18,672 nucleotides of DNA from Candidatus Iainarchaeum sp. (GCA_030445695.1 JASUTF010000018.1:1-18672); one strand, 5' to 3'; positions 1-5,946 are shown, numbered from the stretch's first letter. The notes: generated from the letters alone by a model not told the origin. Made by a program: numbers and translations.

Positions 1-41
1 GCCCGGGCAACAATCAGAGTAATGACAATTGCGAAGCTCAT
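1..41 (-). CDS. Partial N-terminus of a probable membrane protein
   Basis: An ATG on the minus strand at 41 opens a frame that runs off the window edge and reads MSFAIVITLIVAR, a hydrophobic start typical of a membrane segment. A T/A-rich element at 58-66 (TTAAAAAT on the minus strand) lies about 21 nt upstream, slightly short for a leaderless archaeal promoter. It would be divergent from the zinc-ribbon gene at 111. Only 13 codons are visible, so neither the family nor the reality of the gene can be confirmed. Confidence 0.35.
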   Translation of the reverse strand, partial: MSFAIVITLIVAR

Positions 42-110
42 GGCGAGGGGCAAATAGATTTTTAACGATACCCGCACACTCTTCTTCTTAGCAGGTTCTG
101 GGTGATCATC

Positions 111-266
111 ATGGTAACCAAGAGATGCGTGACCTGCGGCAGGGAAACCACGGACTACGTGTCATTCAAGTGCCCTGTCTGCGAAGAGGAGATCGTGCGT
201 TGCGAAACATGCAGGGCAAAGGGCAACCCGTGGGTCTGCCCCACCTGCGGATACACGGACGGTTGA
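111..266 (+). CDS. Small double zinc-ribbon protein (HVO_2753-like)
   Basis: A 51-aa protein with four CxxC knuckles: Cys6/9, Cys21/24, Cys31/34 and Cys43/46, the last in CPTCG. Eight cysteines in so short a chain are enough to bind two zinc ions. The arrangement matches the archaeal small zinc-finger family (HVO_2753 in Haloferax), which commonly sits directly upstream of the EF-1beta gene, as here. The start at 111 is supported by GGTGATC at 101-107, complementary to the 3' tail of archaeal 16S rRNA. The stop at 266 lies inside the EF-1beta Shine-Dalgarno, so the two genes are probably translationally coupled. The function is not established. The position with a translation factor suggests an RNA- or ribosome-linked role, which is inference. 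Confidence 0.85.
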   Translation: MVTKRCVTCGRETTDYVSFKCPVCEEEIVRCETCRAKGNPWVCPTCGYTDG

Positions 267-276
267 GGTGAAGATA

Positions 277-540
277 ATGGGAACTGTTCTGGCTGTTTTC
301 AGAGTGATGCCGGAAGATATGGCGTATTTTGAGGAGATAAAGGAGAAGATAAAAGAGGCCATTCCTGAGGGCGTGGAGCTTCACGAAATCAGGGAGGAGC
401 CCATAGCGTTCGGCCTCAAGGCGCTGAAAGTCGGCGTCACGATGGAGGACACCGGCGGCATTCTCGACAAGGTCGAAGAGGCCCTTTCGAAAATTCCGCA
501 CGTCGAGAGCGTGAACCTTGAGGGAGCTACTCTTGTGTGA
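277..540 (+). CDS. ef1b: Elongation factor 1-beta (aEF-1beta)
   Basis: An 87-aa protein beginning MGTVLAVFRVMPED and ending with a hydrophobic strand, matching archaeal aEF-1beta in length (about 88-91 aa) and pattern: a ferredoxin-like fold, helix 2 ending in KEAIPEGV, and the central segment PIAFGLKALKVGVTMED. It is the guanine nucleotide exchange factor for EF-1alpha in elongation. I place the start at ATG 277 rather than the in-frame GTG 268. A strong Shine-Dalgarno (GAGGTGA, 265-271) lies 5 nt before ATG 277 and overlaps the GTG, and homologues begin at this methionine. The 3' end overlaps the convergent Mut7-C gene by 14 bp. Confidence 0.93.
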   Translation: MGTVLAVFRVMPEDMAYFEEIKEKIKEAIPEGVELHEIREEPIAFGLKALKVGVTMEDTGGILDKVEEALSKIPHVESVNLEGATLV

Positions 541-1018
541 GGCGCTCCCTCACCATTCTGACCGTTTCTCTTATCTTCTTCCAGTGGTTGCCCTCCCAGT
601 AGATCTGGCCGCAGCTCTGGCAGACCCAGAAGCGGTCGTGCGTGTCCAGCACAGTCGCCGGCACCATGCCAACAACCTCCTTCTTGGAGACCTCCACGAG
701 CCGCCCGTTGCAGGATGGGCAGACCAGCGTGGAGGGCGACTCCTGCAGATCCAGATCAAGTTCCCTGACCAGCTGAACGAGCTGGTCCACGATGTCCTTA
801 CCGTTCATGTAGACGGCAGAGACCCCTGCGGACTTTGCACGTTCGTAGAGCTCCTGATCACGGGTTAAAAGAATCCGGTCCTCATCCACGGCTATATTAA
901 TCAGATCATCGTCGTCCACGGGCATATCCGCCGCGCAGAGGGTATCGTATCCCATCATTCGAAGCCAGCGGGCGAGTTTGCCGAGCATCGCGTCCGCAAC
1001 GAACCGCATACCGTTCAC
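527..1018 (-). CDS. Mut7-C RNase-domain / PIN-like protein with zinc ribbon (COG1656 type)
   Basis: A 163-aa protein. Its N-terminus carries the Mut7-C signature (FVADAMLGKLARWLRMMGYDT, residues 6-26, with Asp9), followed by an acidic patch at Asp35-38 and DEDRILLTRDQEL at 45-57. These are the expected acidic residues of a PIN-like nuclease fold. The C-terminus is a zinc ribbon with CPSC at 100-103 and CQSC at 133-136, then YWEGNHW. The family is predicted to act on RNA, but its substrate is unknown. The GTG start at 1018 is 4 nt after an AGGTG Shine-Dalgarno (1023-1027). ATG 1009 is an alternative closer to the usual family start. A minus-strand TATA element at 1057-1066 predicts transcription from about 1035. 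The gene is divergent from rad50 and convergent with EF-1beta. Confidence 0.85.
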   Translation of the reverse strand: MNGMRFVADAMLGKLARWLRMMGYDTLCAADMPVDDDDLINIAVDEDRILLTRDQELYERAKSAGVSAVYMNGKDIVDQLVQLVRELDLDLQESPSTLVCPSCNGRLVEVSKKEVVGMVPATVLDTHDRFWVCQSCGQIYWEGNHWKKIRETVRMVRERLTQE

Positions 1019-1037
1019 GCTCCACCTTCATTCAAAG

Positions 1038-1066
1038 CTTTTTATGATGCGTGATGCTTATAAATA
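1038..1066. promoter_or_regulatory. Divergent, interdigitated promoters of Mut7-C gene and rad50
   Basis: The plus-strand box CTTTTTAT (1038-1045) lies about 29 nt before the rad50 ATG at 1071, giving a nearly leaderless mRNA. The minus-strand box TATTTATAAG (1057-1066) predicts a start near 1035 and a short leader with a Shine-Dalgarno for the Mut7-C gene. Each box lies downstream of the other in its own direction, so the two preinitiation complexes would compete for the same DNA. The assignment is by spacing only. Confidence 0.55.
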
Positions 1067-1070
1067 CCGC

Positions 1071-3665
1071 ATGATCAGAAGGGTCGTCCTGCGTAACTGG
1101 AAGAGCCATTACAACACAGTGGTGGAGTTCGAACCGGGGACAAACATAATCGTGGGCATAAACGGCGCCGGAAAGTCCTCCGTCCTCGAGGCAATACACT
1201 TCGCTCTCTTCGGACCGCCTGACAAGAAGAACTTCTTCGAGCGAACCCTGCGTTACGGGGAGAAAGAGGGATATGTAGAACTGGTTTTCGAGTTTGGAGG
1301 GAACGTCTACACAGTGAAGAGGTGGTTCAACCGCAAGGGGCAGAAGGACGCGCGCCTGGACGGGCCGGAAAAGGTAATAACGGGCAGGGCCGGTGACGTG
1401 GATAAAAAGATCGTCGAAATACTCGGAACGGACGGGAAAACATTCATGAACGCCGTTTATGCGCGCCAGAACGAGATGGCAACCATACTCCAGAACAGCA
1501 AGCAGAGAAAGGAGCTCATAGACGAAATGATAGAGATCTCTGAATTCTCAAAGGTGCGAGACGTCCTGGTAGCGCTAAAAAACAGGGTGCGTGACTGGCT
1601 GAGCGGTGCCGGAACACTGAGCGTACGGGAAGAGATGGAGAGGAAGGAGAAAGAACTTGAGGAAAAGAAAAAGCTGCTGGATGAAAGGAGAGGGGAACTG
1701 GAGAAGATAAACAAGAAATTGCAGGAAAAGGAAGAACTGTTAGAAACGCTGGAAAAGAAGCTCGCAGAGGCGGAGGAGAAGTATAAAAAGCTGAAGGAGC
1801 TTGAGAGGAAACGCTCTGAACTTATCGGAAGACGGGAATCGGCCGAAAAACGGCTTTCAGAACTCGTTGACAAGTATGGAGAGCCCTCCGGCAGCGAGGA
1901 GGGGGACATTAAGAAGTTCAGATCAGAACTGGAAAAAATCAAGGCGACTGAAAAGGAAATTGTTCGTCTCGAGTCCACACTCGCCCATCTGGAGAAAACG
2001 CTTAGAGAAAAGAAAGAGATCGCAGAGCGTGAGATCCCCGTAAGCGAGAATGCCGAAGAAAAAGTAAAGGAAATGGAGAACGCCCTTGAGAATCTCCGGG
2101 AAGAAGAAAGAAACATCCTGACGTCCCTGGCAGCCCTGCAAAAGGAGAAAGAGTCTGCCGAAAACGATCTCAGAAGAGTAAGCGAGGATCTGAAAAGAGC
2201 GAGAAAAACAGTGGAGGAACTCGAGGAGATAAAGAGGAAATATGGCGACGTGAGCGCCAAGATATCCGAGAAGAGGGCCGAACTCGACAGGACGCTGAAG
2301 GAAATAGCTGCCATAGAGTCGTCCATCAGAAGCGAGGAAGAGTTCGTCCGGTCGCTGGAGGGGGCAAAAAAATGTCCCGTCTGTGAATCGCCGCTCACGG
2401 AGGAGAGGGCGTCTGAGTTAAAGGAAAAACACGAGAAGAAACTGCAGGAACTGGCGGACCGTCTCAAGGAGCTAAAGAGAAAGAGAGATGAGGAGGAAAA
2501 AGCCCTAAAAGAGCTGGAAAGCATATACGATAAGCTCATACGCCTCGCAGAAACAATCCCAGACGTGAAAGGTCTGGAAGAGGAGAGAAGAAAGCTGGAG
2601 ATGCGTTTAGAAGAGATAAAGTCAGAGATACGGGAAACTGAGAAGAGGAAAGAAGACGTTGAGAAAATGATCAAGCAGAAGGGAGAGGAGCTGAAACAAC
2701 TCAGGGATGCCCTCAAAGAGGCACAGGAAGTACTGAACGCCAGAAAGGAGGTTAGGCAACTCGAGGAGGAACGTGAAAAGACGCAGAAGGAAATAGAAAA
2801 GCAAAAGAATGTCCTTGCGGGCCGCTCATCGCAGGAGATAGAGGAGAAGATCAGGGTGCTCGAGAAACGCCTGGAAGCACTGAGAACAAAGGACGAACTT
2901 GCAAGAATAGAGGAAGAGATCCGAGAGGTTGAGAAATCACTTGCCGGGCTGAGGGACGCTGAGGAAGAGTTCAAAAAGGCCCAGAATGACATGGTACGGG
3001 CAGAGACGGAAATCAAGGCCTTGAAAGAAAGCAGGGAAAGGACAAAGAGAGAGGTTGACCTGCTCGAGAAGGACGCAAAGGCGATCCAGGACGAACTGAA
3101 AAAACTGAAAGAGAAGCTGGAGGAGATTGAGAAGAAAACAAAGATCCTGGAGACGCTCAACCGCCTCATCCCTGCACTGGAGGCGGCAAGGGAGAAGGTG
3201 AGGGAAGCACGCATACAGGCAATAAACAAAGCCCTCAACATTGTATGGCGGGGGCTCTACCCGCGTGGTGACCTGACGGAGATACGTCTCCGTCCAGAGG
3301 GGCAGGACTACGTGCTGGAAGTGAAGAGAGCCGGTCGCTGGATTCCTGTGGATCACCTGTCCGGGGGAGAGTTCTACGACGCCGCCCTCGCCCTCCGCAT
3401 CGCAATATCAGCGCTGAAGGCAAAGAACCTCGGACTGCTCCTGCTTGACGAGCCGACGCACAACCTTGACGCCGAGGCCACAGAGGCACTGGCCCAGCTA
3501 CTGAGCAAGCTGCCGGAGTACGGGCTGTTCCGCCAGATCATAGTGATTACCCACGACGAGACGCTTCAGAAGGCGGCAACGGGAACTGCATACCTGTTCG
3601 AGCGCGACAAGGACCGAAACAAGCCAACGGTTGTCAAAAAGCTGGCAGTCACGCATGAGGTATGA
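1071..3665 (+). CDS. rad50: Rad50 ATPase, DNA double-strand break repair
   Basis: An 864-aa SMC-like ATPase, close to the usual archaeal Rad50 length. Residues 1-150 hold the N-terminal ATPase lobe with Walker A GINGAGKSS (29-37). Two long heptad-rich coiled-coil arms flank the zinc hook CPVC (Cys435 and Cys438). The C-terminal lobe has the ABC signature LSGGE (763-767), Walker B LLLLDEP with Asp793/Glu794, and an H-loop IVITHDE. Rad50 works with Mre11 to tether and resect broken DNA ends. The start at ATG 1071 gives the canonical MIRRVVLRNWKSH. A longer in-frame extension has no family support and would begin upstream of the TATA box. No mre11, herA or nurA lies within the window, unlike many archaea where these cluster. 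Confidence 0.97.
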   Translation: MIRRVVLRNWKSHYNTVVEFEPGTNIIVGINGAGKSSVLEAIHFALFGPPDKKNFFERTLRYGEKEGYVELVFEFGGNVYTVKRWFNRKGQKDARLDGPEKVITGRAGDVDKKIVEILGTDGKTFMNAVYARQNEMATILQNSKQRKELIDEMIEISEFSKVRDVLVALKNRVRDWLSGAGTLSVREEMERKEKELEEKKKLLDERRGELEKINKKLQEKEELLETLEKKLAEAEEKYKKLKELERKRSELIGRRESAEKRLSELVDKYGEPSGSEEGDIKKFRSELEKIKATEKEIVRLESTLAHLEKTLREKKEIAEREIPVSENAEEKVKEMENALENLREEERNILTSLAALQKEKESAENDLRRVSEDLKRARKTVEELEEIKRKYGDVSAKISEKRAELDRTLKEIAAIESSIRSEEEFVRSLEGAKKCPVCESPLTEERASELKEKHEKKLQELADRLKELKRKRDEEEKALKELESIYDKLIRLAETIPDVKGLEEERRKLEMRLEEIKSEIRETEKRKEDVEKMIKQKGEELKQLRDALKEAQEVLNARKEVRQLEEEREKTQKEIEKQKNVLAGRSSQEIEEKIRVLEKRLEALRTKDELARIEEEIREVEKSLAGLRDAEEEFKKAQNDMVRAETEIKALKESRERTKREVDLLEKDAKAIQDELKKLKEKLEEIEKKTKILETLNRLIPALEAAREKVREARIQAINKALNIVWRGLYPRGDLTEIRLRPEGQDYVLEVKRAGRWIPVDHLSGGEFYDAALALRIAISALKAKNLGLLLLDEPTHNLDAEATEALAQLLSKLPEYGLFRQIIVITHDETLQKAATGTAYLFERDKDRNKPTVVKKLAVTHEV

Positions 3666-3690
3666 TCGTTTTTATCATTATTTTCCACCA
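3666..3690 (+). terminator. T-rich stretch after rad50, possible terminator and tRNA promoter
   Basis: A pyrimidine-rich tract (TCGTTTTTATCATTATTTTCC) directly follows the rad50 stop. Archaeal termination often uses such T-rich runs without a hairpin. The same tract contains a TTTTTATC element about 30 nt before the tRNA-Gln gene, so it may be that tRNA's TATA box instead of, or as well as, a terminator. Confidence 0.35.
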
Positions 3691-3702
3691 CATATCCTAC
3701 GG

Positions 3703-3775
3703 AGCCCCGTGGTGTAGCGGTCAAGCATGCGGGACTTTGGATCCCGCGACCCGGGTTCGAATCCCGGCGGGGCTA
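3703..3775 (+). tRNA. tRNA-Gln (anticodon UUG)
   Basis: A full cloverleaf of 73 nt. The acceptor AGCCCCG (3703-3709) pairs perfectly with CGGGGCT (3768-3774), with A as discriminator. The anticodon arm is CGGGA/TCCCG around a CTTTGGA loop, giving anticodon TTG. The T arm contains GGTTCGAATCC. CCA is not encoded, as is common in archaea. There is no intron. In archaea this tRNA is normally charged through Glu-tRNA-Gln amidation; none of those enzymes is in the window. Confidence 0.97.
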
Positions 3776-3784
3776 TAACCATTC

Positions 3785-3973
3785 TCACTTCTTCTTGCCG
3801 GCCAGCCTGTCCTTGGCTATGCCCACGTAGACAGTGAGCAGACCCACGACGATAAACACGAAGGGCAGGGTCGTGTAAAGTGCTGCGAAGCTTATCACGC
3901 CGAGCCGTTCCAGAAGAAGCAAGACCCCAAAAAACGTTATAAGTATGCCCGTGACCACCGCGTCAACGTCCAT
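3785..3973 (-). CDS. Small two-TM membrane protein, unknown function
   Basis: A 62-aa protein with two hydrophobic helices (about residues 6-22 and 30-53), a short loop with the charged pair ER between them, and a very basic tail ending GKKK. I choose ATG 3973 over an upstream TTG at 3994. The TATA box TATATAAA (3995-4002, minus strand) is centred 25 nt upstream of ATG 3973, the exact spacing of a leaderless archaeal mRNA, and a start at 3994 would lie almost inside it. No family recognised. It is divergent from the ThiF-like gene and follows tRNA-Gln on the opposite strand. Confidence 0.65.
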   Translation of the reverse strand: MDVDAVVTGILITFFGVLLLLERLGVISFAALYTTLPFVFIVVGLLTVYVGIAKDRLAGKKK

Positions 3974-3976
3974 GTA

Positions 3977-4002
3977 GTTAAACGGTACAGGCAATTTATA
4001 TA
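3977..4002. promoter_or_regulatory. Interdigitated divergent promoters of 62-aa protein and ThiF-like gene
   Basis: The minus-strand box TATATAAA at 3995-4002 is 25 nt from the 62-aa gene's ATG. The plus-strand box GTTAAAC at 3977-3983 is 24 nt from ATG 4004. Both predict leaderless transcripts. The boxes are only 11 nt apart and each lies inside the other promoter's start region, so simultaneous use is sterically unlikely. Confidence 0.55.
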
Positions 4003-4003
4003 C

Positions 4004-4639
4004 ATGCGGGACAGGTATCTGCGGCAGCGGGCGGCGGTGGATCAGGAGGCGCTATCCAGATCGCGGGTACTGGTGGCAGGTGCAGGAGGACTCGGGAACT
4101 TCGTGGCCACGGAACTGGCGCTGGCAGGCGTGGGGGAGATCGTAATCGTAGATCCGGACACGGTGGAGATCCACAACCTGAACAGGCAGTTCCTCTACAG
4201 GGAAGAGGATATAGGAAAGTACAAGGCGGAGATTGCAGAGGAGCGCCTGAAGGAGATAAACCCCCACGTAAGTGTCAAGGGCTTTGTCGGCCGGTGGCAG
4301 GATTTGGACCTAAACGGGTACGATTTGGTGTTCGATTGCCTGGACACGTGGGAGGAAAAAAGGGGGCTCATGAGGAGCGTAAATGGCGTTCTGGTCAGCG
4401 GTTCCGTGGGCGAGGACGTTGGCTTCGTATCTGTTCTCGTGAAGGGAGAGATCCCGGCGGAAAGCATACGGGGAACGTGCACCCAACGTGTTCTCGGCGC
4501 GCGTGTGGGCGTGATAGGATCGATCATGGCAAACGAGGGGATCAGGGAGCTCAGTGGCGAAAAGTCGCCATTAAGAGACAGGATCCTTTACGTGGAATTC
4601 AGACGGATGGAGTTTCACATCCTTGACCTCCCGCCGTGA
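4004..4639 (+). CDS. ThiF/MoeB/HesA-family E1-like adenylyltransferase, short form
   Basis: A 211-aa Rossmann-fold protein of the ThiF/MoeB/E1 superfamily. Visible motifs are the nucleotide loop GAGGLG (26-31), the acidic ribose-binding segment VDPDTVEIHNLNRQF (49-63, with Asp50, Asp52, Asn58, Arg61 and Gln62), Lys74 in KYKAEIAEERL, DCLDTWEEKR near residue 113, and a C-terminal GTCTQRVLGARVGVIGSIMANEGI block resembling the family's catalytic-Cys and dimer helix region. Family members adenylate the C-terminal Gly-Gly of ubiquitin-like proteins (SAMPs, MoaD, ThiS) for sulfur transfer or protein conjugation. At 211 aa it lacks the two CxxC zinc pairs of MoeB/UbaA and any rhodanese domain, so the exact partner is unknown. 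The start at ATG 4004 fits a leaderless mRNA. Confidence 0.88.
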   Translation: MRDRYLRQRAAVDQEALSRSRVLVAGAGGLGNFVATELALAGVGEIVIVDPDTVEIHNLNRQFLYREEDIGKYKAEIAEERLKEINPHVSVKGFVGRWQDLDLNGYDLVFDCLDTWEEKRGLMRSVNGVLVSGSVGEDVGFVSVLVKGEIPAESIRGTCTQRVLGARVGVIGSIMANEGIRELSGEKSPLRDRILYVEFRRMEFHILDLPP

Positions 4640-4645
4640 AAGACA

Positions 4646-4653
4646 TTTAAAAA
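4646..4653 (+). promoter_or_regulatory. TATA box of tRNA-Tyr
   Basis: TTTAAAAA lies about 29 nt before the first nucleotide of the mature tRNA-Tyr, in the short gap after the ThiF-like gene. The spacing is suitable for transcription starting a few bases upstream of the tRNA. Confidence 0.55.
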
Positions 4654-4678
4654 TTCGCATCCATTATTCCCTTCGGAT

Positions 4679-4786
4679 CCGGGGGTAGCTCAACCTGGTA
4701 GAGCGGCCGGCTGTAGTCTGGCTTCTGGGCCCAACCTGCAACAGGCAGAAACCGGCAGGTTGGGGGTTCAAATCCCTCCCCCCGGA
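4679..4786 (+). tRNA. tRNA-Tyr (anticodon GUA) with a 34-nt intron
   Basis: The acceptor CCGGGGG (4679-4685) pairs with CCCCCGG (4779-4785), discriminator A4786. The C1-G72 pair is the archaeal tRNA-Tyr identity element. The D arm is GCTC/GAGC (4688-4691, 4701-4704). The anticodon 5' stem GCCGG (4706-4710) pairs with CCGGC (4752-4756). The anticodon GTA is at 4713-4715, and the T stem is 4762-4766/4774-4778. Exons are 4679-4716 and 4751-4786, with the intron after position 37. No CCA is encoded. Confidence 0.96.
4717..4750 (+). other. tRNA-Tyr intron with canonical bulge-helix-bulge
   Basis: The intron interrupts tRNA-Tyr between positions 37 and 38. A bulge-helix-bulge can be drawn exactly. 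Exon CTGT (4711-4714) pairs with intron GCAG (4745-4748) as the 4-bp central helix. The 3-nt bulges are AGT (4715-4717) and AAA (4749-4751). The inner helix is CTG (4718-4720) with CAG (4742-4744), and the anticodon stem is the outer helix. Cutting after the second bulge nucleotide on both strands gives the stated borders. This is the standard substrate of archaeal splicing endonuclease. Confidence 0.92.
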
Positions 4787-4790
4787 CTCC

Positions 4791-4907
4791 TCAAACACTT
4801 CTCGCGATCTTCCATTTCTGGACGAGATACGTGAAGAGGAACGGGCCGAAAATGGCAGTAGCCAGAAAGATGAGAGAAAGCGTGATGAGGAGTTCCACGA
4901 CATTCAT
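4791..4907 (-). CDS. 38-aa single-TM membrane peptide
   Basis: An ORF of 38 codons starting at ATG 4907: MNVVELLITLSLIFLATAIF, then GPFLFTYLVQ and a basic tail KWKIAR. It has one long hydrophobic helix (about residues 4-29) with a Gly-Pro kink and a positive C-terminus, a coherent small membrane protein rather than random sequence. A TATA-like element on the minus strand (TATATTTA, 4924-4931) lies about 21 nt upstream, slightly short for a leaderless start. GTG 4898 in the same frame is an alternative. It lies between tRNA-Tyr and the C/D sRNA, downstream of the 303-aa gene on the same strand. No family recognised. Confidence 0.5.
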   Translation of the reverse strand: MNVVELLITLSLIFLATAIFGPFLFTYLVQKWKIARSV

Positions 4908-4933
4908 AAGCACGTTGAACAAATAAATATATC

Positions 4934-4989
4934 GGCGATGATGAGGAGGTATTACCCTGAACGTTGATGAGAAAGGCCTCAGCTGAGCC
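4934..4989 (+). ncRNA. C/D box sRNA (2'-O-methylation guide)
   Basis: All four boxes are present in order with ideal spacing: C box ATGATGA (4938-4944), 12-nt guide GGAGGTATTACC (4945-4956), D' box CTGA (4957-4960), 4-nt spacer ACGT, C' box TGATGA (4965-4970), 12-nt guide GAAAGGCCTCAG (4971-4982), D box CTGA (4983-4986). A short terminal stem GGC/GCC (4934-4936, 4987-4989) closes it. Nine nucleotides of the D' guide next to the box (4948-4956) are complementary to GGUAAUACC of the 16S 530 loop. By the N+5 rule this predicts methylation of the residue equivalent to E. coli A533. The D-guide target is not recognised. Its 3' part is antisense to the stop of the 303-aa gene. Confidence 0.85.
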
Positions 4990-5890
4990 CTCCTGCTCTC
5001 GATGATATCCAGACCCGTGTAGAGTCATACGCCTCGCTCTCGAAGGGGAAGCGCACCCTCAGGACAAGGAAGAAGGAACCGGTGCCCTGAACGATAACGT
5101 CCCTCCCCAGCGCACGGACTATGTTCTCCGGCGTGATGTATTCCTCGTGCGCCACGATGATCACGGCGTCCTGAATCTGGGGGTAAATGAAACGCTCGTT
5201 CTGGCCCGAGACCGCCAGGAACTGCACGACGTCCGAACCGGTCCATCCGATGTAGACGTCAGCGCCGACCCCTCGCGAGAGAGATGAACGCAAGTAACCC
5301 TGGAATCCGAAGTCCGTGGGCTGAATAAACACCTCGGCGATGTCGTTGGCGCTCTGGACCACAAGACGCTGCTTCTCGAACTCAACTGCGTAGAGGGGGA
5401 CGAAGAAAAGGACAACGACACCATCATACTTGCCCGAGAGCCGGTACCCTGGGAGCATGATTTTACCGTTCCCCTGCGCATCGGCCACAAGGAGGTGCGC
5501 CTCGGGTAGGAGGGGGTGGGAGGATAAGGAGGCGGCACGCTGGATGGAGAATGACCTATTAAGCCCCTCGGCGCGGCGAACAACGGTGAAATAACCGTAA
5601 TCGGCAGGGATCGGACTGGGAACGTAGAAGTAACTGCTTGAGACGGTTATGGATTTCGCCAGCCCGCGGATCCTTGTGCCCCGGAGATAGATCTCAAGGG
5701 GCCGGAACAGGGCAAGCACGGAGAAGAGGATGTATGCGGAAATGGCAAAATATGCGACGTCATGGGAAGGTGCTGTAAGGAACACGACGGGAAGAAAGCC
5801 CAAGAAGCCAATGGCAAGAGCCGATGCGGTAATCACGAAGTTCCTGGGAAAATGGGGGTAGGGGAATGCGATGGTGATGATGCTGGCCAC
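4979..5890 (-). CDS. 303-aa membrane-anchored protein, unknown function
   Basis: Two hydrophobic helices near the N-terminus (about residues 18-40 and 45-62) separated by a short PSHD turn are followed by a roughly 240-residue soluble region rich in predicted strands (for example SITVSSSYFYV, GVVVLFFVPLYAVEF, DVIVQGTGSFFLVLRVRF). No catalytic motif is recognised. The GTG start at 5890 is 25 nt from the centre of the TATA box read on the minus strand (GTATATAAAT, 5911-5920), so the mRNA is predicted to be leaderless. It shares this promoter with cysS. Its stop codon lies over the D guide of the C/D sRNA on the other strand. It could be a receptor- or sensor-like membrane protein, but nothing in the sequence proves this. 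Confidence 0.75.
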   Translation of the reverse strand: MASIITIAFPYPHFPRNFVITASALAIGFLGFLPVVFLTAPSHDVAYFAISAYILFSVLALFRPLEIYLRGTRIRGLAKSITVSSSYFYVPSPIPADYGYFTVVRRAEGLNRSFSIQRAASLSSHPLLPEAHLLVADAQGNGKIMLPGYRLSGKYDGVVVLFFVPLYAVEFEKQRLVVQSANDIAEVFIQPTDFGFQGYLRSSLSRGVGADVYIGWTGSDVVQFLAVSGQNERFIYPQIQDAVIIVAHEEYITPENIVRALGRDVIVQGTGSFFLVLRVRFPFESEAYDSTRVWISSRAGGLS

Positions 5891-5910
5891 GTGCTATTAA
5901 CACCCCCATG

Positions 5911-5920
5911 ATTTATATAC
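5911..5920. promoter_or_regulatory. Single bidirectional TATA box for 303-aa gene and cysS transcript
   Basis: ATTTATATAC on the plus strand reads GTATATAAAT on the minus strand, so it can serve either direction. Its centre is 25 nt from GTG 5890 (minus) and 26 nt from ATG 5942 (plus), matching the spacing of other leaderless starts here. Orientation would be set by flanking BRE elements, which are not clear to me. Confidence 0.6.
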
Positions 5921-5927
5921 GTCCCCG

Positions 5928-5946
5928 CCCATCTTGGTAAGATGGG
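5928..5946. promoter_or_regulatory. Operator-like 8-bp inverted repeat at the cysS start site
   Basis: CCCATCTT (5928-5935), spacer GGT, then AAGATGGG (5939-5946) is a perfect 8-bp dyad. It sits just downstream of the TATA box and covers the predicted +1 of the cysS transcript, the classic position of an archaeal repressor operator. The same dyad places an ATG on each strand. No regulator gene adjacent to it is recognised. Confidence 0.5.

Noticed and set aside
105-111. TCATCAT, a possible minus-strand C box
   Set aside because: No D', C' or D box follows at suitable spacing; explained by the zinc-ribbon gene start region.
1457-3241. A 594-codon open frame antisense to rad50
   Set aside because: Serine- and phenylalanine-rich translation typical of the reverse complement of Lys/Glu-rich coiled coil; no domain, no promoter.
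5873-5882. GTGATGA, a possible plus-strand C box
   Set aside because: No CTGA or second box downstream; inside the 303-aa coding region.
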